Source: Cellulomonas sp. NS3 (GTDB lineage: Bacteria; Actinomycetota; Actinomycetes; Actinomycetales; Cellulomonadaceae). From it: DNA of 64,000 nt. The DNA lies in the NCBI RefSeq assembly GCF_024757985.1, contig NZ_CP103289.1:4650001-4714000 (forward strand), written 5' to 3'. Within the stretch, counting starts at the first letter, position 1, and the number at the start of each line of letters is the position of its first letter. A program made the translations under genes and the position numbers. Of this stretch, positions 1 through 8,579 are shown piece after piece. The notes below the pieces were generated by a model, which had not been told where the DNA came from, searched no databases, and saw nothing but the letters and a program-made list of their open reading frames with translations.

Positions 1-1186
1 CGGAGTCGACGATGCGCCGCGCGAGCGCCTCGGCCGCGGTGGCGGACGCCCCCGGCAGGACGACGACGAACTCGTCGCCGCCGAACCGCGCGAGCAGGTC
101 CCGCGGCCCGATGAGCTCGCGCAGCCGCTCCGCGACGGCGCTGAGCACCTGGTCCCCGGCGACGTGGCCCAGGGTGTCGTTGACGAGCTTGAACCGGTCC
201 AGGTCGATGAACAGCAGGACCAGGCCGGGGGCGGACGCCTCGCCGTCGCCGAGCCGGCGGACCTCGCGCAGCAGACCCCAGCGGTTGAGGAGCCCGGTCA
301 CGGTGTCGTGCGTGGCGTGCTCGGTGAGCACGCGCTGCGCCTCCTCGGCCGCCGCGCGGGCCTCCTCCGCGGCGGCGCGGGCCGCCTGCTGCCGGGCGAG
401 CAGTTCCTCGCGCTCCCGCTGCGCGGCGTGCCGCTCGACGATGTCCCGGAAGTACACGCACATGCCGCCGCTCGGGAGCCGGTGGGCGCGAACCTCGCAG
501 CGGATCCGCTCCGGCCCGTAGGAGCCCTCGAACTCGACGGGCTCGCCGGTCGCCAGGACGTGCCGGTACGACACCTCGAGCCGGGAGCCGAGGAGCTGCG
601 GGAAGACCTCCCAGAAGACGCGGCCGAGCACGTCGCCGCGCTCGACGCCCATGATCCGCTCGCCCTGCCGGTTGACGTACGAGAACCGCCAGTCGTCGTC
701 GAGCGCGAAGTAGCCCTCGCTGATGGTCTCGAGCAGGTCGATGACGGTGGCCGCAGCACGCCGCGCGTCCTCCGCGCGCTCGACGGCCTCGGCGACGTGG
801 GTCAGGTCCCGGAACAGCACGATCGCGGTGTCCGCGGTGACCACGGCGGAGGACAGGTCGACCGGGAACGTCGACCCGTCGGCCCGGCGGGCCCGCAGCT
901 CGCCCTGGAACCAGCCCTCGGCGTTGCGGACCGCCACGGCGCGCTCCCAGCGCTCGTCGGCTGGGTCGATCACCCCGACCCGGCCGAGCCCGCGGAGCTC
1001 GGGCTCCGAGCGCCCGAGCATCCGGCAGGCGGCGGGGTTGGCGGCGAGGATGTCGCCCCTCGGGCTCGTGAGGACGAGCCCGTCGGTGCTGCGCTCGAAC
1101 AGCGCGGCGTACGCCTCCGCGTGCACGTGCCACGCGGGTGGCGAGCCCGCTCGCTCGTCGCCCTCGTCCGCGGCAGCGCCGGACAT
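1..1186 (-). CDS. PAS-PAS-GGDEF diguanylate cyclase, 3' end outside window
   Basis: Expected to make cyclic di-GMP from two GTP in response to a PAS-sensed signal. Translation from an ATG at 1186, preceded by a GGGGGG stretch, shows two PAS-like segments (about residues 18-130 and 145-250), then an Ala/Glu-rich helix likely to form a coiled coil (about 265-295). A GGDEF domain follows, with RFGGDEF encoded at plus positions 68-88. The allosteric I-site RxxD normally sits just before it, but GPRD stands there, so product inhibition may be lost. No membrane segment or signal peptide is visible, so it is probably cytosolic. About 395 residues are seen; a C-terminal EAL domain cannot be excluded because the gene runs off the window. 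Confidence 0.9.
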   Translation of the reverse strand, partial: MSGAAADEGDERAGSPPAWHVHAEAYAALFERSTDGLVLTSPRGDILAANPAACRMLGRSEPELRGLGRVGVIDPADERWERAVAVRNAEGWFQGELRARRADGSTFPVDLSSAVVTADTAIVLFRDLTHVAEAVERAEDARRAAATVIDLLETISEGYFALDDDWRFSYVNRQGERIMGVERGDVLGRVFWEVFPQLLGSRLEVSYRHVLATGEPVEFEGSYGPERIRCEVRAHRLPSGGMCVYFRDIVERHAAQREREELLARQQAARAAAEEARAAAEEAQRVLTEHATHDTVTGLLNRWGLLREVRRLGDGEASAPGLVLLFIDLDRFKLVNDTLGHVAGDQVLSAVAERLRELIGPRDLLARFGGDEFVVVLPGASATAAEALARRIVDS

Positions 1187-1423
1187 GTGACCCCCCAGTC
1201 ATGTCCCCGGCGCGCACGAGCTCCCCGCGACCGCGCCCCCCGGAAGCGCCCGAGGACGCCCCGCGGCCAGGGGCGGGACGCCCACGGCCTGCCTCAAGGA
1301 TGCCGCACGCGGGCACGACCGTCCGCCGGTGCGGGGTCGCGGGCAGCCGCGACCCGGCACGGGAGGTGCGCCGCAGGGGTCCGGGGAAGCGCAGCGACCG
1401 AGCGCGACGGCCGCCCGCGCTGC

Positions 1424-2707
1424 TCACGGCTGGGGCACGCCCTCGTCCTCGAGCGGCACCGGCTCGCCGTCGAACGGGGTGACCGGCCCGTCGCCCCGGT
1501 CGGTCGTCCACGTGCTGCCGACGTAGTCCTGCACGCCGTCGTCGACCACGGTGATGCCCACGCCGCCGAACGCCGCGTGGCTGTCCGCCGAGAACTGCAG
1601 CGGCACGATCCCGTTCCCCACGACGTCGCCGGACTCGAGCGCCTCGACGAGGCTCTCGCGCGTCGGGTCCTCCCCGGCCCGGGCGAGCGCCTCCGCGAAC
1701 GTGTACGCCACGGACATCCCGTAGACCGTGTTGCCCGTGAAGGGGGCGCCGTCGTTGTACTCGTCGTTGACGCGGCGGAACAGCTCGACCCAGGGGTCGT
1801 CGGGGCTGAACGGCAGGTAGTTGGTGCTCACGAAGCCCTGCAGCAGGGCCGGGCCGACCTCCTCGCCGAGGTAGCCGACGAGCGTCGGGTAGTCGCCGCC
1901 CGACGACGACGAGACCCACTGCGCGCGGTAGCCCATCTTCGCGGCGGTGCCGAGAGCGAGCGCCGTGAAGCCGTTGACGGTCGCGAGGAAGTTCACGGTG
2001 CAGCCGGCGGCCTGCATCGCGCCGACCTGCGCCGTGACGTCCTGGTTCGAGACCGAGTACGTCTGCGTGCTCGCGAGCTCGCCGAGCACGGTGGTCAGGC
2101 CCGCCGTGAAGTCCGTGCCGAAGTCGTCGTCCTGCCCGAGGACGCAGAACACCGCATCGTCGTACGTCTCCTGCGCGTGGTGCGCGAGGACCTTGCCCTC
2201 CGTCACGTAGTCGGCGTTGAACGCGAACGTCCACGGGTGCGCCTCGGGGTCGTCCCACGCGGGGCTGCCCGACGCGACGAACAGGTCGGGCACGCCGTTC
2301 TCGTTGAGGTAGTCGACGACCGAGCCGTGCGTGGGCGTGCCGAGGCCGTTGACGACCGCGAGCACCTGGTCCTCCTGCACGAGCTCGCGGACGACGGTCT
2401 GGGTCGTCGCCGGGTTGTAGGCGTCGTCCTTGACGACGTACTCGATGGTGCGGCCGTGGATGCCGCCCTGGTCGTTGAGGTAGTCGAAGTACGCGGAGGC
2501 GGCCGCGGAGATCGACGCGTACCCGGCGGCGGCGGGCCCGGTCAGCGGTGCGTGCGTGCCGATCGTCACGGTCTCCTCCGCGACGCCCGGGGAGGCCGCG
2601 GGCGTGCTGCAGGCGGTGAGCGGCACGACCGCGACGAGCGCGAGGGTGCCGGCGGTGCGGGCCAGGTGCGTGCGCGTGGGGCGCGTGCGGGTGCGGAGCT
2701 GCGACAT
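1424..2707 (-). CDS. livK: Branched-chain-type ABC transporter substrate-binding lipoprotein
   Basis: The 427-residue protein is the extracellular binding component of a Liv/HAAT-type importer. It has a basic N-terminus, a hydrophobic stretch and the lipobox LTAC (Cys33). A type-I periplasmic-binding fold of the amide/branched-chain family follows (VTIGTHAPLTGPAAAGY near the mature start). I chose ATG 2707 because GAGGG stands six bases ahead of it; ATG 2716 is in frame and overlaps the livM stop as ATGA, but its GAGGG abuts the codon. It is the last gene of livGFHMK. The ligand is unknown: this family binds amino acids, amides, urea or aromatic acids, and the TetR/SDR context at 6.7-10 kb hints at an organic acid or alcohol rather than an amino acid. 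Confidence 0.9.
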   Translation of the reverse strand: MSQLRTRTRPTRTHLARTAGTLALVAVVPLTACSTPAASPGVAEETVTIGTHAPLTGPAAAGYASISAAASAYFDYLNDQGGIHGRTIEYVVKDDAYNPATTQTVVRELVQEDQVLAVVNGLGTPTHGSVVDYLNENGVPDLFVASGSPAWDDPEAHPWTFAFNADYVTEGKVLAHHAQETYDDAVFCVLGQDDDFGTDFTAGLTTVLGELASTQTYSVSNQDVTAQVGAMQAAGCTVNFLATVNGFTALALGTAAKMGYRAQWVSSSSGGDYPTLVGYLGEEVGPALLQGFVSTNYLPFSPDDPWVELFRRVNDEYNDGAPFTGNTVYGMSVAYTFAEALARAGEDPTRESLVEALESGDVVGNGIVPLQFSADSHAAFGGVGITVVDDGVQDYVGSTWTTDRGDGPVTPFDGEPVPLEDEGVPQP

Positions 2708-2712
2708 CGTCG

Positions 2713-3831
2713 TCATCCCTCGGTCGGTGTGCGGACGGGTTCTCTGGGGGTGCTGGGGGTGGTCGGGAGGGCGGCGGGCGGGTCGTCCGTGGGCCGGGGC
2801 GCGGCTGCTCCCCGGAGGGAACGACGGGTGCGACGCCGGGCACGGGCCGCTGTCAGCGCGCCGGCGAGACCGCCCGGTGCGCCCGCGACGAGCACGATGA
2901 GCAGCAGCCCGAAGACGAGCGACGCGAGCGTCCCGTCGAGGCGCTGCACGACGGCGGCGGGCAGCGGCAGGGCGTCGGTCGCGGCGCCCACGAGCCAGGG
3001 CAGCAGCACGACGAGCACCGCGCCGAGCGCGGCACCGAGCAGGCTCCCGAGCCCGCCCACGACGACCGCGACGAGCAGCAGCAGCGACAGCGCGAGCGGG
3101 AACGCCCCGGGCGAGACGGACTGCGTGACGAACACGAGCACCGCGCCGCCGAGGCCGGCGGTCACCGCGCTGGCCGCGAACGCGAGGACCTTGACCCGCG
3201 CCGGCACGATCCCGGCGAGCGCCGCCGCGACCTCGTCGTCCCGCACCGCGCGCATCCGCAGCCCGGCGCGCCCGTCGCGCAGCAGCACGAGCCCGGTGAC
3301 GGCGACCGCCGCGACGGCGAGCGCGACCCACGCCTGCCACTGCTCGAGCGCGATCAGGCTCCGGAGCGGACCGGGCACGCCGTCGAACGCCGTGCGCACG
3401 CCGCGGTCGCCCTGCAGCGCGGGCACGCTCGCGGCGACCGCCGGCACGGCGACGACGAGAGTGAGCGTGAGCCCGGCGAGGTACGGCCCGTGCAGCCGCG
3501 CCCCCGCGAGCCCGAGCAGGAGCCCGACGACGCCGGACACCACGACGGCCCCCGCGACACCCCCGAGGAACCGCGCGACGCCGTCGACGCCGGCCCCGGT
3601 CAGCGCGTTCACCGTGAGCGCGTACCCGTAGCCGCCCGCGGCCATCAGCGCGGCGTGCCCGAGCGAGAGCTGCCCGCTGAGCCCGACGAGCACCGTCAGC
3701 CCCGCCGTCGCGCACAGGTACGCGGCGACGAGGGCGAGCTGGTAGTTGCGGAACGGGTCGAGCAGGAACGTCGCCCCGATCGCCAGCACGAGCCCGCCCG
3801 CGGCGAGCAGGAGCGTCCGGCGCGCGCTCAT
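2713..3831 (-). CDS. livM: Branched-chain-type ABC transporter permease LivM
   Basis: A 372-residue membrane permease with about nine hydrophobic segments. It carries the LivM-typical GLSGQLSLGHAALMAAGGY segment near residue 55 and the coupling region RAVRDDEVAAALAGI. ATG 3831 overlaps the livH stop in ATGA, which suggests translational coupling. The last 50 or so residues are a hydrophilic Arg/Pro-rich tail, as is common in actinobacterial LivM proteins. It should pair with LivH in the membrane and be driven by LivG and LivF. Confidence 0.93.
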   Translation of the reverse strand: MSARRTLLLAAGGLVLAIGATFLLDPFRNYQLALVAAYLCATAGLTVLVGLSGQLSLGHAALMAAGGYGYALTVNALTGAGVDGVARFLGGVAGAVVVSGVVGLLLGLAGARLHGPYLAGLTLTLVVAVPAVAASVPALQGDRGVRTAFDGVPGPLRSLIALEQWQAWVALAVAAVAVTGLVLLRDGRAGLRMRAVRDDEVAAALAGIVPARVKVLAFAASAVTAGLGGAVLVFVTQSVSPGAFPLALSLLLLVAVVVGGLGSLLGAALGAVLVVLLPWLVGAATDALPLPAAVVQRLDGTLASLVFGLLLIVLVAGAPGGLAGALTAARARRRTRRSLRGAAAPRPTDDPPAALPTTPSTPREPVRTPTEG

Positions 3832-4706
3832 GCGAGCCTCGCCTCGGCCTGGGCGAACAGCCCCGACGGTCGCACCAGCAGGACCACCACGAGCAGCGCG
3901 AGCACCGCGACGGGCGCGAGCGTCGAGCCGAGGTACCCGGTCACGACGCTCGTCACGACCCCGACCGTGAGCCCGCCGAGCAGGGCGCCGCCCGGCGAGT
4001 CGAGCCCGCCGACCACCGCGACGGTGAACGCCGAGACGAACAGCATGTCCGCCGCGTGCGGGTTGAGCCCGAGCTCGTTCGGCACCGCGAGCAGCGCGGC
4101 GAGCGACGCGGCGGCCGCAGCGAGCACCCACCCGAGCGTCCGCATCCGCGCGACCCGCACCCCGAGCAGCCGGGACACCTCGGGCTCGAACGCCGCCGCG
4201 CGCAGCTGCAGCCCGAGCGACGTCCGCACGAACAGCAGCCGCAGCGCGCCGAGCAGCCCGAGCGCGACCACGACGACGAACAGGTCGTAGGGCGAGAGCA
4301 GCGGCACCCCGCCGACCTGCACGGGCCGGTCGCTGAACGGCGGCGGCACGGGCTCGTGCTCCTGCCCGAACACGATGCCGAGCAGCGACTGCAGCACGAC
4401 GACGAGCCCGATCGCGAGGATCACGCCCGAGAGCGGCGAGCGCGGCGACGCGAACCGCAGCACCCCGCGCTCGACGACGAGGCCGAGCAGGCCGCCCGCG
4501 ACGACGGTGGCGACGAGCCCCCACCACCAGCTCCCGGTCACCCCGATCACGGCGACCCCGACGTAGACGCCGACGACGGCCATCGCGCCCGCCGCGAAGT
4601 TGACGATGCGCGTCGCCCGCCAGATCAGCACGAGCGAGAGGGCGAACAGCGCGAGCACCGTGCCGCGGGCGACCCCGGTGCCGAGCAGGAACACGAGCCG
4701 GTCCAT
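3828..4706 (-). CDS. livH: Branched-chain-type ABC transporter permease LivH
   Basis: A 292-residue integral membrane permease. LivH features include the N-terminal segment LIWRATRIVNFAAGAM and the C-terminal VVGGLDSPGGALLGG loop. ATG 4706 shares its A with the livF TGA stop (TGATG), so translation is probably coupled. Together with LivM it forms the transmembrane channel. Length and hydrophobicity are normal for the family. Confidence 0.93.
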   Translation of the reverse strand: MDRLVFLLGTGVARGTVLALFALSLVLIWRATRIVNFAAGAMAVVGVYVGVAVIGVTGSWWWGLVATVVAGGLLGLVVERGVLRFASPRSPLSGVILAIGLVVVLQSLLGIVFGQEHEPVPPPFSDRPVQVGGVPLLSPYDLFVVVVALGLLGALRLLFVRTSLGLQLRAAAFEPEVSRLLGVRVARMRTLGWVLAAAAASLAALLAVPNELGLNPHAADMLFVSAFTVAVVGGLDSPGGALLGGLTVGVVTSVVTGYLGSTLAPVAVLALLVVVLLVRPSGLFAQAEARLA

Positions 4707-5422
4707 CAGAACCCCAGGTAGGCGTGTCGGAGGGTCTCGTCGCCCGCGAGCTCGACCGCGGGGCGGTCGGCGACGACCTCGCCGAGCCCGAGGACGACGC
4801 CGCGGTCGGCCACGGACAGCGCGCCCGCGACGTTCTGCTCGGCGAGCAGGACGGTGAGGCCGGTGCGGTCGCACAGCTCGCGCAGCACGCGCATGATCTG
4901 CGCGACGACGAGCGGCGCCAGGCCGAGCGACGGCTCGTCGAGCAGCAGCACGCGGGGGCGGGCGACGAGCGCGCGGGCGATCGCGAGCATCTGGCGCTCG
5001 CCGCCCGAGAGCTGGTGGCCGAGGCTCGTGCGGCGCCGCGCGAGCGGCTCGAACAGCTCCTCCATCTCGGCGAGCGCGGCGCGCAGGTCCGCGGGGTCAC
5101 GCCGCCACAGCCCGCCGAGGCGCAGGTTCTCCTCGACGGTGAGCTCGGTGATGACGCCGCGCCCCTCGGGCACCTGCGCGAGCCCGGCGCGCACGCGGTC
5201 CTCGACGCCGACGCCGGCGAGGTCGCGCCCGTGCAGGTGCACCGTGCCCGCGGTCGGGGTGAGCAGCCCGGACACGGTCCGCAGGAGCGTCGTCTTGCCG
5301 GCGCCGTTGCCGCCGACGAGCGCGACCACGGCGCCCTCGTCGACCTCGAACGAGACCCCGTGCAGCACGGGCGCCCCGCCGTGCCCGACGACGACCCCCC
5401 GCAGGGCCAGCGCCGCGGTCAC
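4706..5422 (-). CDS. livF: Branched-chain-type ABC transporter ATP-binding protein LivF
   Basis: A 238-residue cytoplasmic ATPase that energises the LivHM channel. Walker A reads GGNGAGKTT, the signature LSGGERQ and Walker B LLLDEPSLG; the LivF-typical VPEGRGVITELTVEENL is present. The start is GTG 5422, which overlaps the livG stop in GTGA. The C-terminal HAYLG ending is characteristic of LivF. All catalytic motifs look intact. Confidence 0.93.
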   Translation of the reverse strand: MTAALALRGVVVGHGGAPVLHGVSFEVDEGAVVALVGGNGAGKTTLLRTVSGLLTPTAGTVHLHGRDLAGVGVEDRVRAGLAQVPEGRGVITELTVEENLRLGGLWRRDPADLRAALAEMEELFEPLARRRTSLGHQLSGGERQMLAIARALVARPRVLLLDEPSLGLAPLVVAQIMRVLRELCDRTGLTVLLAEQNVAGALSVADRGVVLGLGEVVADRPAVELAGDETLRHAYLGF

Positions 5423-6177
5423 CGGGTCACCTCGATCCCGAGGTACGCCGCCGTCACTGCCGGGTCGCGGCGCACGGCGTCGGGGAGCCCGTCGGCGATG
5501 ACCCGGCCGAAGTCGAGCACCACGACCCGGTCGCACACCCCCATGACGAAGTCGACGTGGTGCTCGACGAGCAGCACCGCGCAGCCGCGCGAGGCGACCC
5601 GGCGGACGGTCGCGTCGAGCTCGGCGATGTCGGCGGCACCGAGCCCGCCCGCGGGCTCGTCGAGCAGCAGCAGCCGGGGTTCGGCGACGAGGGCGCGGGC
5701 GAGCGCGACCCGCTTCTGCTCGGGGTAGGGCAGCGCGCCGACGGGGAGCGCGGCGCGGTCGGCGAGGTCGAGGTCGGCGAGCGCGCGCCGGGCGCGGTCG
5801 GCGGTGCTGCTGCCGGGTGCGCCGCCGGGGGTGGCGAGCGCCCCGACCTCGACGTTCTCGAGCACGCTCAGCCCCGGGAACAGCCCGAGCCCCTGGAGCG
5901 TCCGGGCCACGCCGGCGGGCGCGAGGCCCGACGCGCTGCGCGCGGCCGGGCGCCCGGCGACCGTGATCGTCCCCGCGGCGGGCCGCACGAGCCCGCACAC
6001 CGCGTTGAACACGGTCGTCTTGCCGGCGCCGTTGGGTCCGATGAGCCCGACGACCTGGCCGTCCGCGACGTCGAGGTCGACGTCGGTGAGGGCGGCGAGC
6101 CCGCCGAAGCGCACGGTGAGGCCGCGCACCTGCAGTCGCATCGCACCCGCGTGGGCGGGCGTCTCCAGTCCGGGCAT
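5419..6177 (-). CDS. livG: Branched-chain-type ABC transporter ATP-binding protein LivG
   Basis: A 252-residue ATPase and first gene of the liv operon. Walker A GPNGAGKTT and Walker B LLLDEPAGG are clear. The region of the ABC signature, usually LPYGQQRR in LivG, reads LPYPEQKR, an unusual substitution (see findings). I chose ATG 6177 because GGAG lies five bases upstream; GTG 6183 and ATG 6141 are in-frame alternatives with poorer ribosome-binding sites. A palindrome at 6220-6233, 43-56 bases upstream, probably serves as operator for the TetR protein encoded at 8580-9227. Confidence 0.9.
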   Translation of the reverse strand: MPGLETPAHAGAMRLQVRGLTVRFGGLAALTDVDLDVADGQVVGLIGPNGAGKTTVFNAVCGLVRPAAGTITVAGRPAARSASGLAPAGVARTLQGLGLFPGLSVLENVEVGALATPGGAPGSSTADRARRALADLDLADRAALPVGALPYPEQKRVALARALVAEPRLLLLDEPAGGLGAADIAELDATVRRVASRGCAVLLVEHHVDFVMGVCDRVVVLDFGRVIADGLPDAVRRDPAVTAAYLGIEVTR

Positions 6178-6205
6178 CGGCACTCCGTCGTGTCGGCGTG
6201 GCCCG

Positions 6206-6241
6206 ACTGTACAACGGAAACCGACTAGACGGTATGTCCGA
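6206..6241 (-). promoter_or_regulatory. liv operon promoter region with TetR-type operator
   Basis: The palindrome ACCGACTAGACGGT lies at 6220-6233. Its flank, through 6241, matches a second site at 10024-10045 in 20 of 22 bases. On the minus strand TACAGT at 6211-6206 is a plausible -10 box, which would place the palindrome over the -35 region and fit repression. The assignment to the TetR protein at 8580-9227 is inference from the shared site and proximity. Confidence 0.65.
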
Positions 6242-6342
6242 TACGCAATGCTTTTTCAGGGCCTGCTTGGCCCGCGGTGCACAAGGGACGCGTCCGCTGT
6301 GCACGGCGACCTCCGGTGGGAGAGCAGCGAGCGAGGCAGCGC

Positions 6343-6627
6343 TCAGTTCGAGGTGATCGGCGTCCACTCGCGGCTGTCGTGCCAACGGAGCCGCGCCTGA
6401 CCCCACGGGTCCGGATGCCAGGCTGCGCCCGCTGCGATGTCGGCCGCGCGCTGCGCTTCTGCCGCGCGCTGCGCCTCCATCGCCATCTGCCTCGCCTGCA
6501 GCTCGACCTGCGCTCGCATGATGCGCGTCTGCTCTGCGAGCTCGCGAGCCGCGCGCTTGTTGTGCTTGCGCGACTGGTTGGTGTTCACGACGACCGCCGC
6601 GCCAGCCGTCTTCTTGATCAGTCCCAC
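6343..6627 (-). CDS. Small DUF2510-like protein
   Basis: A 94-residue protein of unknown role. The N-terminal two thirds is charged and helical (KHNKRAARELAEQTRIMRA), a likely coiled coil. The C-terminal 25 residues (WHPDPWGQARLRWHDSREWT) resemble the DUF2510 module, which usually reads as W-x-P-D-P-x-G ... R-x-W-D-G-x-x-W-T and often precedes membrane segments in actinobacterial proteins. No membrane segment is present here. GTG 6627 is the first usable start but has only a weak ribosome-binding site. It stands alone between the liv promoter and the SDR cluster. Confidence 0.65.
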   Translation of the reverse strand: MGLIKKTAGAAVVVNTNQSRKHNKRAARELAEQTRIMRAQVELQARQMAMEAQRAAEAQRAADIAAGAAWHPDPWGQARLRWHDSREWTPITSN

Positions 6628-6727
6628 GAGCCGGACACTACCGAGTCTCCGCTGCGGCGAGCGGGTGAAGTGTGCATCCGACCCGGCCGCTCCGAGACCG
6701 CCGAGCAGAGATCCTCGGCCCGTCGGC

Positions 6728-7459
6728 TCAGGCGTGCGGGACGCCCGCGATCATCCCGCCGTCGACGACGAGCTCGGTGCCCGTCACGTAGGCGGACGCG
6801 TCACCGGCCAGGAACAGCACCGCACCGACCACGTCGTCGGGCACCGCGGGCCGCCCGAGCGGGATCCGCTGGAGCGTGACGTCGAGCCGCTCCGTCATCG
6901 GGGTCAGCACGAAGCCCGGGTGCACCGAGTTGACCCGGATGCCGTCCGCGCCGAGCTCGACCGCGAGCGACTTGGTCAGCCCGCGCACCCCGAACTTCGA
7001 CGCGACGTACCCGTGCAGACCCGCGTCGCCGCGCATCCCCTCGACCGAGGAGATGTTGACGATCGAGCCACTCCCGGCCGCCTTCATGACCGGCACGACC
7101 GCACGCACGCCGAGGTACGTGCCCGTGAGGTTGACCGCGATGACCGCGTCCCACTTCTCGCGCCCGTACCGCTCGATGCGCCCGGCGTTCGCGATGCCGG
7201 CGTTGTTGACCAGGACGTCGACGCCGCCCAGGCCGACGGCGACCTCGACCGCGGCGGCCCAGTCGTCCTCGGACGTGACGTCGAGGTGCACGAACCGCGC
7301 GCGCTCCCCGAGCTCGTCGGCGAGCGCCGCGCCCTCGTCGTCGAGCAGGTCGCCGACCACGACGCTCGCCCCGCGCTCGTGCAGCGCGCGGACGTACGCG
7401 GCGCCGAGGCCGCGGGCTCCGCCGGAGACGAGGGCCACCCGTCCGTCGAGCTCGGTCAT
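6728..7459 (-). CDS. Short-chain dehydrogenase/reductase (FabG / hydroxysteroid-dehydrogenase type)
   Basis: A 243-residue classical SDR oxidising or reducing a hydroxyl/carbonyl with NAD(P). Visible are the cofactor loop SGGARGLG, LVNNAG, the catalytic ISS and YVASK (Ser-Tyr-Lys) and the C-terminal VDGG. An Asp ends the second beta-strand (VVGDLLDDE), which usually means NAD preference. ATG 7459 follows GAGGAG by five bases. It is the last gene of the SDR-tetR-oxidoreductase-SDR cluster; the substrate is unknown. A cyclic or steroid-like alcohol is possible from family resemblance. Confidence 0.9.
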   Translation of the reverse strand: MTELDGRVALVSGGARGLGAAYVRALHERGASVVVGDLLDDEGAALADELGERARFVHLDVTSEDDWAAAVEVAVGLGGVDVLVNNAGIANAGRIERYGREKWDAVIAVNLTGTYLGVRAVVPVMKAAGSGSIVNISSVEGMRGDAGLHGYVASKFGVRGLTKSLAVELGADGIRVNSVHPGFVLTPMTERLDVTLQRIPLGRPAVPDDVVGAVLFLAGDASAYVTGTELVVDGGMIAGVPHA

Positions 7460-7593
7460 CGTCGTCTCCTCGGGATCGGTGGTCGGGTGGACGGGTGCCC
7501 GGCGGACGGTGCGGGCGGTGCGCTCGGTGGGACGCCGGTCCGGCGGGGCGGTCCGCGGCGGACCGGCCGGGCCACCGGTCAGGGCCGGGCCGG

Positions 7594-8574
7594 TCAGCTC
7601 CCCACGCGGACCACGAGCCGCCCCGTGGTGCCCCCGGCGGCGAGCCGCGACACCGCCTCGTCGGCCGACTCGAACGGCACCACGTCGCTGACCTGCGGCG
7701 TCACCGCTCCGCTCGCGGCGAGCACCGTCAGCTCCTCGTGCGCGGCCGCCACCAGGTCGGGCCGCACGCGTGCGTAGAGCCCCCAGTGCAGGCCGTGGAC
7801 GGTGTAGTTCTTCACGAGCAGGTGGCCCGCGCGGACGTCCTGGATGGTCCCGCCCGCGAAGCCCACGACGACGATGCGGCCCTCGAACGCGACGCACCGC
7901 GTCGACGCCGCGAACGCGTCCCCGCCGACCGGGTCGTAGACGACGTCGGCGCCCGCGCCCCCGGTCTCGGCGCGGACCACCTCGGCGACGTCCTTCGCGG
8001 ACCGGTCGACGACGACGTCCGCCCCGGCGGCGCGCGCCGCGTCGGCCTTCGCCGCGCTGCCGACGACCCCGATCACGCGGGCCCCCGCCGCGGCCCCGAG
8101 CTGGACGGCGGCGGTGCCGACCCCGCCCGCGGCGGCGTGCACGAGCAGCGTCTCGCCGGACCGCAGCCCGGCCCGGCGGTGCAGGCCGAACCAGCCGGTC
8201 TGGTAGGCGATCGTGAACGCGGCGGCCTGGACGTCGTCGAGCGCGTCCGGCGCCGCGAAGACCTCGGACGCGTCGAGCACCGCGAGCTCCGCGAGCACCC
8301 CGATGCGCGAGCCGGTCACGCGCTGCCCGACGGCCACGTGCGTGACCCCCGCGCCGACCGCGAGCACCTCGCCGCACAGCTCGATGCCCGGCACGAACGG
8401 CAGCGGCGGCCGCACCTGGTACTCCCCGCGGGCGAGCAGCACGTCGGGGAAGTTGACCGCGACGGCGCGCACCCGCACGAGCACCTGCCCGTCGCCCGGC
8501 ACCGGGTCCGGCACGTCGACGAGCCGCAGGACGTCGGCCGGCTCGCCGTGGGCCGCGACGTGCCAGGCGCGCAC
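7594..8574 (-). CDS. Zinc-less NADPH:quinone oxidoreductase (MDR superfamily)
   Basis: A 326-residue medium-chain dehydrogenase/reductase of the quinone oxidoreductase branch. It has the N-terminal GroES-like fold (VNFPDVLLARGEYQ), PGIELCGEV, and the nucleotide-binding AAAGGVGTAAVQL. The usual zinc-binding Cys/His set is absent, which fits the zinc-less group acting on quinones or enoyl substrates. The start is GTG 8574, with GAGGG nine bases upstream in the end of tetR; a CTG at 8583 is also possible. It sits between tetR and the downstream SDR and probably belongs to the same transcript. Confidence 0.88.
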   Translation of the reverse strand: MRAWHVAAHGEPADVLRLVDVPDPVPGDGQVLVRVRAVAVNFPDVLLARGEYQVRPPLPFVPGIELCGEVLAVGAGVTHVAVGQRVTGSRIGVLAELAVLDASEVFAAPDALDDVQAAAFTIAYQTGWFGLHRRAGLRSGETLLVHAAAGGVGTAAVQLGAAAGARVIGVVGSAAKADAARAAGADVVVDRSAKDVAEVVRAETGGAGADVVYDPVGGDAFAASTRCVAFEGRIVVVGFAGGTIQDVRAGHLLVKNYTVHGLHWGLYARVRPDLVAAAHEELTVLAASGAVTPQVSDVVPFESADEAVSRLAAGGTTGRLVVRVGS

Positions 8575-8579
8575 GGCGG

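Noticed and set aside
164-3631. 1155-codon plus-strand open frame
   Set aside because: It is antisense to the GGDEF and liv genes, is rich in Arg/Ala/Gly with no domain pattern, and arises from strong third-position GC. The opposite strand gives clear families.
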